DNA from: Pseudonocardiaceae bacterium YIM PH 21723
GTDB taxonomy: Bacteria > Actinomycetota > Actinomycetes > Mycobacteriales > Pseudonocardiaceae
Assembly (NCBI GenBank): GCA_003600225.1
Contig: QZFT01000025.1
Location: 1 to 64,000 of the forward strand
Direction: 5' to 3'
Length of the DNA: 64,000 nt
Shown here: piece by piece, positions 52,433 through 60,718 of the stretch
Layout: each line of letters starts with the position of its first letter
Position numbering within the stretch: position 1 is the stretch's first letter
Made by a program: the position numbers and the translations under genes
The notes under the pieces: model-generated
The model's database searches: none
What the model was told of the DNA's origin: nothing
The model's input: only the letters and a program-made list of their open reading frames with translations

Positions 52433-53041
52433 ATGCAGAAACTGACCCTGCCGGCCCTGCGCGGCATCCTGATCGGGATCGGCCTCGGCGCCGCCGTGCT
52501 GTTCGCGTTGCCGATCACCCCCGGGGCCCCGGGGACGCCGCCCAGCGCGGCAGGCGCGGAGGCGCCCGCGCCGCCCACCGGTACCAGCGAGACGCGGTCC
52601 GATGTGGACGGCCCGGCCGACGGTCCGCGCTGCTCGGTGGACAAGCAGTACTTCGACAAGCCGACCACCGGCCTGGATCCGGCGGCCGCCAAGGCCTGGG
52701 CCGACGCGGTGGCCACGGCGAAGGGCCAGGGAGTCACGCTGTGCCTGAACGACGGCAAGCGCAGCGCCGCGCAGCAGCTGGCCGAGTTCCAGGAGCAGGT
52801 GCAGAAATACGGCCGGGCGCAGGCCGAGCGGCAGGTGCTGCCGCCGGAGAAGTCCATGCACGTTAAGGGGCTCGCGGTGGACGTGCAGTCGCGAGCCGGG
52901 ATGGCGTGGCTGGAGAACACCGAGGGCGCCCTCGGCTGGTGCCGGATGTACGACAACGAACCCTGGCACTTCGAGTACAGGGCCGAGTACCGGTCCGAGG
53001 GCTGCCCCGCCCGCAAGCCGAGCGCGCTCGAAGCCGACTGA
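52433..53041 (+). CDS. VanY-type D-Ala-D-Ala carboxypeptidase-like protein, first copy
   Basis: A 202-residue membrane-anchored or secreted M15 peptidase. After an N-terminal membrane segment and a Pro/Ala-rich linker comes the M15B domain: the zinc ligands are in SMHVKGLAVD and WHFEY. The zinc-ligand and general-base residues appear intact. It should trim D-Ala from peptidoglycan peptides. Two conserved cysteines could be disulfide-linked. A paralogue is at 54345. Confidence 0.85.
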   Translation: MQKLTLPALRGILIGIGLGAAVLFALPITPGAPGTPPSAAGAEAPAPPTGTSETRSDVDGPADGPRCSVDKQYFDKPTTGLDPAAAKAWADAVATAKGQGVTLCLNDGKRSAAQQLAEFQEQVQKYGRAQAERQVLPPEKSMHVKGLAVDVQSRAGMAWLENTEGALGWCRMYDNEPWHFEYRAEYRSEGCPARKPSALEAD

Positions 53042-53107
53042 TATTCCAGGCCTGGCTATGAAAAGCCCCTCCGGGCATCCGGTGGCGCAGCGATTTACAG
53101 TGTCAAC

Positions 53108-53398
53108 ATGGCTGATGCATCAGTGGTGCGCAATGACGAGAAGTCGCGGTACGAGATCTGGGCCGACGAGAAACTGGCCGGGTTCGCCGACTACCGGGAG
53201 CGCGCCGATCGGACGATCTTCACGCACACCGAGATCGGTGACGAGTTCGGCGGCCGGGGACTGGGCAAGATCCTCGCCACCGAGGCCGTGAAGGACGCGG
53301 ACGGCCGGGACCGCACCATCGTCCCGCTCTGCCCGTTCATCGCCGCCTTCCTGAAGAAGAACCCCGACGCCGCCCGCAAGGTGGACTGGTCGGAATGA
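53108..53398 (+). CDS. Small GNAT-family protein (YjdJ-like)
   Basis: A 96-residue short GNAT-like acetyltransferase of the COG2388 type. EIGDEFGGRGLGKIL forms the acyl-CoA loop, and the end VPLCPFIAAFLKKNP is characteristic. The stop overlaps the pirin start by four bases, so the two are cotranscribed. Confidence 0.83.
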   Translation: MADASVVRNDEKSRYEIWADEKLAGFADYRERADRTIFTHTEIGDEFGGRGLGKILATEAVKDADGRDRTIVPLCPFIAAFLKKNPDAARKVDWSE

Positions 53399-54270
53399 CC
53401 CTGTACGAGTCCCGCGAGGTGCCGCTCGGCGGCCTGCGGGCGATCACGGTGCACCGCACCTTGCCGCAGCGCGCGCTGAGCACCGTCGGTGCCTGGTGTT
53501 TCCTGGACGTGTTCGGCCCGGACCGCCACGACATGACCGTGTTGCCGCACCCGCACATCGGGTTGCAGACGGTCACCTGGCCGCTCGTCGGCGAGATCCG
53601 GCACAAGGACAGCGTGGGCAGTGAGGCCGTGCTGCGGCCCGGCCAGCTGAACCTGATGACCGCGGGCCGCGGTATCGCGCACTCCGAGTTCTCCCTCGGG
53701 GAGCTGCCGCAGCTGCACGGCCTGCAGTTCTGGGTCGCGCTGCCCGGCGACGCTGCCTACGTCGAACCGCACTTCGAACAGCACCTGGAACTGCCGAAGG
53801 CCGTGTACGGCGACGCCGAGGCCACCGTGTTCATGGGCACGCTGGGCGAGACCACCTCGCCGGCCACCACCTACAGCCCGCTCGTCGGTGCCGATGTCGT
53901 GCTCAACGGGAACTCCACGGTCCCGTTGAACGCGGAATGGGAACACGCCGTACTTGTCACTGAAGGGTCGGTGACGGTGAACGGGGAAGAGCTGCCCATC
54001 GGGCCGCTGCTGTACCTCGCGCCGGGGGAGACCTCGGTGACTGTGGCGGGCGACGGGCGGTTCGCGTTGATCGGTGGGCAGAAGTATCCGCACGAGCTGG
54101 TCATGTGGTGGAACTTCGTCGGCCGCACGCACGAGGAGATCGTGGCCGCGCGTGACGACTGGCAGGCCCAGCCGAACTCCCGGTTCGGTCTGGTCGAAGG
54201 GCACGACGGACAGTGGATTCCTGCGCCCCCGATGCCGGATGTGCGACTCAAGCCACGTCAACCCCACTAG
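53395..54270 (+). CDS. Pirin family protein
   Basis: A 291-residue bicupin of the pirin family. The metal-binding N-terminal cupin has HPHIGLQTVTWPLVGE, a second HxH-like HSEF region, and typical C-terminal VMWWNFVGRTHEEI. Pirins act as quercetin dioxygenase or redox-sensing regulators. It overlaps the GNAT gene by four bases. Confidence 0.9.
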   Translation: MTLYESREVPLGGLRAITVHRTLPQRALSTVGAWCFLDVFGPDRHDMTVLPHPHIGLQTVTWPLVGEIRHKDSVGSEAVLRPGQLNLMTAGRGIAHSEFSLGELPQLHGLQFWVALPGDAAYVEPHFEQHLELPKAVYGDAEATVFMGTLGETTSPATTYSPLVGADVVLNGNSTVPLNAEWEHAVLVTEGSVTVNGEELPIGPLLYLAPGETSVTVAGDGRFALIGGQKYPHELVMWWNFVGRTHEEIVAARDDWQAQPNSRFGLVEGHDGQWIPAPPMPDVRLKPRQPH

Positions 54271-54344
54271 CCGGTCCCGCGTCTGTTACCGAAGAAGGAC
54301 ATACCCGGGAACAGACGCGGGTATTGGGGGGACACGGTGAAGTT

Positions 54345-54932
54345 ATGCGAGTAGCTCGATTCATCGCCTGCACGCTCTGGCTGGTCGCCATCGGTATCGT
54401 GGCCGGCGGGGTGGCGCTGCAGGCCTACCAGGTGCGATTACCCGGCGCGCCGGCGGCGTTGACCTTCGTCGACGCGCCCGCGAGCCCGCAGACCCTGGCC
54501 GCCACCGGCCCGGCCGCGGGAACGAAGTGCCCGGTGGACAAGGCCTACGAGAACGAGGACACCGGCGGCATGCAACCGGACGCGGTGGCCGCCTGGCTGC
54601 TGACCGTGCGGGCGGGGGAGGCCGCCGGTAAGACGCTGTGCCTGAACGACGGTAAGCGCAGCCTGCAGCAACAGCAGGCCGAGTACGACGATCAGGTGCG
54701 CAGATACGGTGCGCAGTGGGCGGCCGATCACGTGCTCACCCCGGAACAGTCCATGCACGTCAAGGGGCTGGCGGTGGATGTGCAGCCCCTGACCTCCGCC
54801 AGGTGGCTGGAGGAGACCAGGGGCGCGCTGGGCTGGTGCCGCCGCTACGGCAACGAGGCGTGGCACTTCGAGTACGACGCCAAGTACAAGCGGATGGGCT
54901 GCCCGGTGCTCCAGGCTCAGCCTGGGGCGTGA
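54345..54932 (+). CDS. VanY-type D-Ala-D-Ala carboxypeptidase-like protein, second copy
   Basis: A 195-residue paralogue of the gene at 52433, with signal segment, the pattern CLNDGKRSLQQQQAEYDDQV, zinc ligands SMHVKGLAVD and WHFEY. ATG 54345 follows a GGGGGGACACGG. Similarity is confined to the M15B domain; the linker differs. Its last 16 bases overlap the PhzF gene on the other strand. Confidence 0.85.
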   Translation: MRVARFIACTLWLVAIGIVAGGVALQAYQVRLPGAPAALTFVDAPASPQTLAATGPAAGTKCPVDKAYENEDTGGMQPDAVAAWLLTVRAGEAAGKTLCLNDGKRSLQQQQAEYDDQVRRYGAQWAADHVLTPEQSMHVKGLAVDVQPLTSARWLEETRGALGWCRRYGNEAWHFEYDAKYKRMGCPVLQAQPGA

Positions 54933-55672
54933 AGCTCGCCGGTGGCCACGGTCACGGCCTGGCCGGACAGGCCGACGCGGTCGCCGCGTACCTCCATCCG
55001 CACGATGCCGCCACGCCGGGAGGCCTGCTCGCCGACGAGCGTGGTCTTACCCAGGCGCCCGGCCCAGTACGAGGCCAGGGTGCAGTGCGCTGATCCGGTC
55101 ACCGGGTCCTCGAAAACGCCGACGTCGGGGAAGAAGCAGCGGGACACCATGTCCAGGTCCGGCCGGTCGCCCGGCGCGGTCACGATGAGTCCCCGGGAGC
55201 CCAGCGCGGCGACCCCGGCCGCGTCCGGACTGATCGCGCGGACCTCCGCCGCGTCGGACAGCACCGCGATCACATCGGAGACGCCGCGGCCGACGAACTC
55301 CGGAGCCGTGCCGGGCAGCGCCGCCGTCAGGTCCGCGGCGGAGTCGGCAGGCGGGTCGGCGGGGAAGTCCATGTGGATCCACTCGCCGGCGTTCTCGCAG
55401 TTCAGCGTGCCGCTGCGGGTCTTGAAGGCGTGGGTGCCCCCACCCAGGACGTGTGCGGCGGCCAGGGTGGCGTGCCCGCAGAGGTCCACCTCGGACGCCG
55501 GGGTGAACCAGCGCAGTTCGTCGCCCAGCAGGAAGGCGGTCTCAGAGAGATTGAACTCGGCGGCCACCGCCTGCATCCAGTCGTCGGAGGCCGGTGCCTC
55601 TAGCGGAACGACGGCAGCGGGATTGCCCTTGAATGGTGTATCGGTAAAGGAATCTACCAACCAGTAGCGCAT
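54917..55672 (-). CDS. PhzF family isomerase/epimerase-like protein
   Basis: A 251-residue PhzF-fold protein. The catalytic glutamate is in NLSETAF, and the family motifs EVDLCGHATLAAAH and DPVTGSAHC are intact. The ATG at 55672 gives the canonical N-terminus MRYWLVDSFTD. Upstream in-frame codons add 21 unaligned residues. In phenazine producers PhzF isomerises a pathway intermediate, but most members have unknown substrates. Confidence 0.9.
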   Translation of the reverse strand: MRYWLVDSFTDTPFKGNPAAVVPLEAPASDDWMQAVAAEFNLSETAFLLGDELRWFTPASEVDLCGHATLAAAHVLGGGTHAFKTRSGTLNCENAGEWIHMDFPADPPADSAADLTAALPGTAPEFVGRGVSDVIAVLSDAAEVRAISPDAAGVAALGSRGLIVTAPGDRPDLDMVSRCFFPDVGVFEDPVTGSAHCTLASYWAGRLGKTTLVGEQASRRGGIVRMEVRGDRVGLSGQAVTVATGELHAPG

Positions 55673-55749
55673 AGTAACGACAGTAAACCCGATGTGAACC
55701 GAATATCTGCGCACCTGGACATCAGGTGGGGTCATGCGATGATCTGACG

Positions 55750-57006
55750 GTGAATCTCGACGTGCTGAACCGAGAGCGCACCGTGGCGCCGGCCGGGTTC
55801 TCCCGCTGGCTGATCCCGCCCGCGGCCCTCGCGGTGCACCTTTCCATCGGCCAGGTGTACGCGTTCAGCGTGTTCAAGACGCCGCTGACCGGCCACTTTC
55901 ACACCGCACTGACCCCGATCGCGATCATCTTCAGCATCGCCATCGTGATGCTCGGCCTGTCCGCTGCCTTCGGTGGCGCCTGGGTCGAGCGCAACGGTCC
56001 GCGCAAGGCCATGGCGCTGTCCGCGATCTGCTGGTCCGGCGGCTTCCTGGTCAGCGCGCTGGGCATCCAGCTGGGCTGGTTGTGGCTGGTCTACCTGGGA
56101 TACGGGGTGCTGGGGGGCATCGGGCTGGGCATCGGCTACATCTCCCCGGTCTCCACGCTGATCCGCTGGTTCCCGGACCGGCCGGGGATGGCCACCGGAC
56201 TGGCGATCATGGGATTCGGCGGCGGCGCGTTGATCGCCGCTCCGCTGTCCACCTCGCTGATGGGCGGGCTGAGCCTGTCGCAGACCTTCGTCGCACTGGG
56301 GTTGATCTACCTGGTGGCCATGCTGCTGGGCGCGGCGACGGTGCGGGTCCCGCCGGTGGGCTGGTCGCCGAACGGCGGCGAGGTGGCCCCGGTGACCGGG
56401 ATGCCGGTGAACGAGGCGTTCCGCACCCGTACCTTCTGGCTGCTGTGGATCGTGTTGTTCTGCAACGTCACGGCCGGTATCGGCATCCTGGAGCAGGCCT
56501 CGCCGATGATCCACGACTTCTTCCCCGAGGTGAACGCCGCGCAGGCGGCCGGCTACGTCGGCCTGCTGTCGCTGTGCAACATGGCCGGGCGGTTCGTCTG
56601 GTCGGCCACCTCGGATCTCATCGGCCGCACGGCGGTCTACACGCTCTACCTGGGGCTCGGCGCGATCCTGTACCTGCTGCTGGCCACCACCGGGCAGGGG
56701 ACGGTATCGCTGTTCGTGCTGGTCACCGGCCTGATCCTCAGCTTCTACGGCGGCGGTTTCGCCACCGTGCCCGCGTACCTGAAGGACCAGTTCGGCGGGT
56801 TCAACGTGGGCGCGATCCACGGCCGGTTGCTCACCGCCTGGTCGGCGGCCGGCGTCGTCGGGCCGCTGGTGGTCAACGCGATCGCCGACCACCAGATCGC
56901 GCTGAACAAGTCCGGTGCCGATCGCTATGTGCTGGCGCTGTACATCATGGTCGGCGTGCTGGCCGTCGGCCTGCTGGCGAACCTGCTGGTCCGGAGGCCC
57001 ACATGA
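55750..57006 (+). CDS. OFA-family MFS transporter
   Basis: A 418-residue 12-helix carrier of the oxalate/formate antiporter family. Its family-like patterns are IGQVYAFSVFKTPLT and FGGFNVGAIHGRLLTAWSAAGVVGP. The start is GTG 55750 (the ATG-like upstream frame lacks homology). The gene is followed by a very small companion, translationally coupled by ATGA. Substrate unknown; carboxylates are likely. Confidence 0.88.
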   Translation: MNLDVLNRERTVAPAGFSRWLIPPAALAVHLSIGQVYAFSVFKTPLTGHFHTALTPIAIIFSIAIVMLGLSAAFGGAWVERNGPRKAMALSAICWSGGFLVSALGIQLGWLWLVYLGYGVLGGIGLGIGYISPVSTLIRWFPDRPGMATGLAIMGFGGGALIAAPLSTSLMGGLSLSQTFVALGLIYLVAMLLGAATVRVPPVGWSPNGGEVAPVTGMPVNEAFRTRTFWLLWIVLFCNVTAGIGILEQASPMIHDFFPEVNAAQAAGYVGLLSLCNMAGRFVWSATSDLIGRTAVYTLYLGLGAILYLLLATTGQGTVSLFVLVTGLILSFYGGGFATVPAYLKDQFGGFNVGAIHGRLLTAWSAAGVVGPLVVNAIADHQIALNKSGADRYVLALYIMVGVLAVGLLANLLVRRPT

Positions 57007-57104
57007 TGGAGAAGCTGCTCGCCCTCGCCCTGTGGCTGCTGGTTCTGATCGGCCTCGGGTACGGCGTACTGCAGACCGCGCAGAAGGCCGCCGCCCTGTT
57101 CTAG
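57003..57104 (+). CDS. MFS transporter small subunit (33-residue membrane peptide)
   Basis: A 33-residue single-helix protein (MMEKLLALALWLL...) that starts in the MFS stop (ATGA). Such tiny proteins accompany OFA-family carriers in many actinobacteria and are annotated as MFS transporter small subunit. The role is unknown but the pairing is conserved. It is below the length at which automatic callers usually look. Confidence 0.8.
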   Translation: MMEKLLALALWLLVLIGLGYGVLQTAQKAAALF

Positions 57105-57679
57105 GATCGGGGGAACAGCTGCTCGGCCTGGAGGACCAGTTCGGTCTCGGTCCGGTCCAGTGGCTGGGTGGTGCGCTGGGCCTTGGCCATCAGCAGGGCG
57201 CCCTGGATCGTGGCCAGGACCGCGGTGGCCACGCTCGCGGCGCGATCGGCGGGCAGGCCGTTCTTGATGTTGTTCGCGGTGAGCAGTTCCTGCCAGGCCT
57301 CGAAGATCCTGCCGGCGGCCTCGCGGGCCTCGGCGCCCTCCTCGCCCTGGAACGCGGCCGCGCCGATCGGGCAGCCGGACTCGAACGCGCTGTCCCGCAG
57401 CTGCACCCGGTAGAACTCGACCATCATCCGCAGCGCGTCCACCGGGTGGCTGTGCTCCAGCACCTCGGTGATCGCCGCGCTGATGAACGAGCCGGCGAAC
57501 TCGGTCGCCTCGGTCGCCAGCTGCGCCTTGCCGCCGGGGAAGTAGTGGTACAGCGAACCGCGCGGGGCGCCGCTGTGCTCCACGATGTCGGACAGGGAGG
57601 TGCCGGGCAGGCCTCGCTCGCGGAACAGCAGTACCGCGCTGGTCAGCATTTTCTGCCGGGCATCGGAGTGGCGGGCCAT
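57101..57679 (-). CDS. TetR family regulator (LmrA/YxaF-like)
   Basis: A 192-residue repressor. HTH seen as TSLSDIVEHSGAPRGSLYHYFPGGKAQL; the C-terminal LmrA/YxaF-type domain has ESGCPIGAAAFQGEE. ATG 57679 follows GAGGTGAC. It ends on the small MFS subunit gene (four-base overlap, convergent), so it could regulate the OFA carrier at a distance or other genes. Confidence 0.88.
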   Translation of the reverse strand: MARHSDARQKMLTSAVLLFRERGLPGTSLSDIVEHSGAPRGSLYHYFPGGKAQLATEATEFAGSFISAAITEVLEHSHPVDALRMMVEFYRVQLRDSAFESGCPIGAAAFQGEEGAEAREAAGRIFEAWQELLTANNIKNGLPADRAASVATAVLATIQGALLMAKAQRTTQPLDRTETELVLQAEQLFPRS

Positions 57680-57759
57680 GTCACCTCGCAGGGGATCTAT
57701 GTCGAACGTCTTAGATTAGCCTACGCCGGTACAACGAGTAAATCGTTGGCCCTGCTCAC

Positions 57760-57921
57760 GTGAGTGTCGCCATACTCCAGCGGGCGACGATCACCAGGGT
57801 GAACCCCGCTGAGCTGCACGGTAATCCCGGCTATCACCACGTGACCATCGCGCCGAACGGCCGGACGGCCTTTCTTGCCGGGCAATGTCCACTCGATCGA
57901 GCGTCCTGCGCCCGAAGTTGA
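57760..57921 (+). pseudogene. Truncated RidA/YjgF-family gene
   Basis: A 53-codon frame (GTG start) encodes the N-terminal third of a RidA protein: ITRVNPAELHGNPGYHHVT and RTAFLAGQCPLD match the usual start of the family. The frame breaks at the hairpin repeat that begins at 57912, and the rest of RidA (another 70-80 residues) is absent. So the gene was probably cut by a deletion or repeat-mediated rearrangement. It was too short for normal ORF detection. Confidence 0.8.
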
Positions 57922-57962
57922 CGAGGTTCGGGGATGAACGCTCCGAACCTCGTCAACTTCGG
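57912..57962. repeat. 20-bp perfect inverted repeat at the break point of the RidA fragment
   Basis: Arms 57912-57931 and 57943-57962 with an 11-base loop. The arm CCGAAGTTGACGAGGTTCGG is a variant of the repeat at 8-60. It lies downstream of the methyltransferase gene on the other strand and can end its transcript. Confidence 0.85.
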
Positions 57963-57973
57963 AGTCGGCGTTC

Positions 57974-58750
57974 CTAGGGGCGGGCGAGTAGCTCGCCGTG
58001 CAGGATGGCGAACCAGCCGTCCGGCGCGGTGATCCAGTCCCGCCAGGCCTGACCGATCCGGGCGAGGTCCTCCGGCGTGGCGTAGCCGTAGTCCACCGCC
58101 TGCCTGGCGATCGCCGAGTCCAGGATCCGGTCCGCCCACATGCCGCCCCACCAGGCGCGTTCCTCCGCCGAGTCCCAGCACCAGGTGGACGCGCCGACGC
58201 CGACCTCGCTGCATCCCGCGCGCTGCACCCAGGTCTTCAGGTACCGGCCCGCAGCGGGTTCGCCGCCATTGTGCCGCGCGGTGCGCAGGTAGAGGGACAT
58301 CCACTCGTCCAGCTCCGGCGGCTCCGGGTACCAGGCCATCTTCGGGTAGTCCGAGTCGCGGGCGGCGATCAACCCGCCGGGCTTGCACACCCGGCGCATC
58401 TCGCGCAGCGCCTGTACCGGATCGGTGACGTGTTGCAGCACCTGGTGGGCGTGCACGACGTCGAAGCTGTCATCCGGGAACGGCAGCCGGTGCACATCGG
58501 CCACCTCCAGCCGCACGCCCAGGTCGCGGGTGTGCTCGGCGAGCGCGAGCGCTTCGGCGTTCTGCTCGATGGCGGTCACCTGGCCGACCAGCCCGGCGAA
58601 GTCCGCAGTGATGGTGCCGGGTCCGCAGCCGACATCCAGCAGCGAGTGTTCCGGACGCAGGTGTGGCAGCAGGTACGCGGCGGAGTTGGCCGCCGTCCGG
58701 GAGCTGTGCGAACGCAGTACCGAGCTGTGGTGTCCATGCGTGTAGACCAT
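57974..58750 (-). CDS. Class I SAM-dependent methyltransferase
   Basis: A 258-residue methyltransferase. Motif I LLDVGCGPGTIT, an acidic EQN after the second strand and PFPDDSFDVVHAHQVLQHV are clear. It resembles UbiE/Coq5-type and secondary-metabolite methyltransferases. ATG 58750 is preferred over the ATG nine bases earlier. The substrate cannot be told. Confidence 0.88.
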   Translation of the reverse strand: MVYTHGHHSSVLRSHSSRTAANSAAYLLPHLRPEHSLLDVGCGPGTITADFAGLVGQVTAIEQNAEALALAEHTRDLGVRLEVADVHRLPFPDDSFDVVHAHQVLQHVTDPVQALREMRRVCKPGGLIAARDSDYPKMAWYPEPPELDEWMSLYLRTARHNGGEPAAGRYLKTWVQRAGCSEVGVGASTWCWDSAEERAWWGGMWADRILDSAIARQAVDYGYATPEDLARIGQAWRDWITAPDGWFAILHGELLARP

Positions 58751-58793
58751 GGACACCACGGTAACTCGATTCCCGCATGGTGGAAGATCTGTC

Positions 58794-59900
58794 TCAAATA
58801 CTGGTGGGCATGCCGGGGTGATGGAACAGGAAGATGGTGCTGCGCACGACCGTCTCCTTGTAGCGAGCGGCCAGCCTTCCGGTCAGCACCCGCTCCTTCG
58901 GACTGTCGTCGGCGTGCACGAACTGGATCAGCCCGTCATCGCGCCCCAGGCTGATGCACTGGTTGATGAACCGGAAGCGCAGCGGCTTCGGTTCCTTACC
59001 GGCCAGGCGTGCAGTGATCGCCCGCGCCGCCGTCTGGGCCACCGGCAGTCCGGCGGCGCAGGACATGCGCAGTTCCTGACCGTTCGGGTGCTGGGCCGCC
59101 GCCGAGTCGCCGATGCCGTACACCTCGGGGTGGCTGATCGACCGCATACTCCCGTCCACCAGCATCCGGCCGTGCCGGTCCACGGTGAACCCGGCATCGG
59201 CGGCGAGGGGCGACAGCCGGAACCCGGTGCTCCACACGACCACGTCGGCCGGCAGGTGCTCGCCGCCGGCCAGCACGAGTCCGCCGGCCCGGACCTCGGC
59301 CACCGGCGCGTTGTCCCGCACCTCGACGCCCAGCCGGTCCAGTACCCGGCGGACATGCGCCGCGCCCTTGGCGGACAGCGCGGCACCGAGGGGCTCCGCG
59401 GTCACCAGGCGCACCGTCAGCCGCGGGTGGGTCTCGGCGAACTCGGTGACCGCCTCCAGCCCGGTCAGGCCGCCGCCGACCACGGTGACGGATCCGCCCT
59501 CGGCGATCCGCGCCCGGAGTTTGTCGGCGTCCTCCTGACCGGCGACCGTGTACGCGTGCTCGCGTACCCCGGGCACCGAGTCCAGGTCCGCCGAGCTGCC
59601 CAGCGCGTAGACCAGGGTGTCGTAGTCCCGGGTCGAGCCGTCCACGCAGTGCACCCGCCTGGCCTCGGCATCGATCCGCACGACCCGGTTCACGTGCAGT
59701 TGCACGCCAGACCCGTCCAGCAACTCGGTGAGGGGTAGGTCGGCTAGCGGCTGTCCGGCGGCCAGCTGGTGCAACCGGACCCGCTCCACGAACCGGTCCC
59801 GGTCATTGATCAGGGTGACCCTCGCGCCGGAACGGGCGATCAGCTTCGCGGCCACCAGCCCCGAGTAACCGGCCCCCAGCACCACCACATGCGATGTCAT
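58794..59900 (-). CDS. FAD-dependent pyridine nucleotide oxidoreductase (NDH-2-like)
   Basis: A 368-residue flavoprotein. GAGYSGLVAAK binds FAD and VVGGGLTGLEAVTEFAE binds NAD(P)H, and the late YGIGDSAA matches the FAD-contacting GD motif. It resembles type II NADH dehydrogenases or ferredoxin/quinone reductases. ATG 59900 follows AGGAGGAGAC. It is divergent from two small membrane proteins that may share its control region (59901-60051). Confidence 0.88.
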   Translation of the reverse strand: MTSHVVVLGAGYSGLVAAKLIARSGARVTLINDRDRFVERVRLHQLAAGQPLADLPLTELLDGSGVQLHVNRVVRIDAEARRVHCVDGSTRDYDTLVYALGSSADLDSVPGVREHAYTVAGQEDADKLRARIAEGGSVTVVGGGLTGLEAVTEFAETHPRLTVRLVTAEPLGAALSAKGAAHVRRVLDRLGVEVRDNAPVAEVRAGGLVLAGGEHLPADVVVWSTGFRLSPLAADAGFTVDRHGRMLVDGSMRSISHPEVYGIGDSAAAQHPNGQELRMSCAAGLPVAQTAARAITARLAGKEPKPLRFRFINQCISLGRDDGLIQFVHADDSPKERVLTGRLAARYKETVVRSTIFLFHHPGMPTSI

Positions 59901-59948
59901 GTCTCCTCCTTGGCTGTCTGCCGGGTGGACGAGCCAGGACGGGCGGGT

Positions 59949-59972
59949 GTGACAACACATGACAGGTGTCAC
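59949..59972. promoter_or_regulatory. GTGACA...TGTCAC palindrome
   Basis: GTGACAACACATGACAGGTGTCAC has six-base inverted arms with a 12-base spacer; a third GTGACAA follows at 59982. It lies between the divergent FAD oxidoreductase and VC0807-like genes, so may be an operator. No regulator gene is adjacent. Confidence 0.55.
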
Positions 59973-60051
59973 CCGAGGGTGGTGACAAAGCGGCCGGGGA
60001 CCGGATCGGCCTGGCTCATACGGTTGTCCCATCGAACAACGAGGGGGACCG

Positions 60052-60717
60052 ATGACCACCGCCATCGAGGCGCCACAGCAGGTCAAGCCTGCTGGAATCA
60101 CGACCATGCTGCCGTCCATGATCGTGGATGCGGCGCTGCCGACCATCGCCTACTACGTCGCCCACGCCCTGGGCTACAGCGACTGGATCGCGCTGCTGGC
60201 CGGCACGGTGGTCTCCGGTGTGGTGCTGGTGGTGGAGACGGCTCGCAAGGGCAGGATCGAGCAGTTCTCCGCGCTCATGCTCGCGTTGTACGGCCTCGGC
60301 CTGCTGACCTCGTTCCTCACCGGAGACGCCCGGTTCATGCTGGCCAAGGGCGTGGTGGGCGTGGCCATCGCCGGATTGGCGTTCCTGGTGACCTCGTTCA
60401 CCAGGCGGCCGTTGTTCTACTACTCGGCGCGCAGGTTCGCCGGTCTCGGCGGCGAGCAGGCGGGGGCCGAGTTCGACGGCGCCTACGCGAGCAATGCCGG
60501 GATGCGCGAGGGGATCCGCAGGCTCGGCATCATCTGGGGCGCGGGCTTCCTGGTGTACGTGCTGCTCAAGCTGGTGTTGATCTACACGTTGCCGGTCTCG
60601 GTGATGGTGGGGCTCTCGCCCTTCATGTTCGGCGGGCTCATGGTCCTGCTGAGCGTGTTCACCAAGTTCTACGTGGCGCGCCGTCAGCGTGCCGAACGTT
60701 CAGTCAAGGGGGAATGA
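60052..60717 (+). CDS. VC0807-family membrane protein, first copy
   Basis: A 221-residue protein with six predicted helices. The block GYSDWIALLAGTVVSG and GDARFMLAKG match the VC0807 family (septation/transport-like, unknown function). ATG 60052 follows GAGGGGG. A second copy follows and overlaps by a short spacer. Confidence 0.78.
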   Translation: MTTAIEAPQQVKPAGITTMLPSMIVDAALPTIAYYVAHALGYSDWIALLAGTVVSGVVLVVETARKGRIEQFSALMLALYGLGLLTSFLTGDARFMLAKGVVGVAIAGLAFLVTSFTRRPLFYYSARRFAGLGGEQAGAEFDGAYASNAGMREGIRRLGIIWGAGFLVYVLLKLVLIYTLPVSVMVGLSPFMFGGLMVLLSVFTKFYVARRQRAERSVKGE

Positions 60718-60718
60718 C

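Noticed and set aside
57711..57729. Possible iron box upstream of the TetR gene at 57679
   Set aside because: TTAGATTAGCCTACGCCGG matches only the left half of the consensus and has no downstream iron gene.
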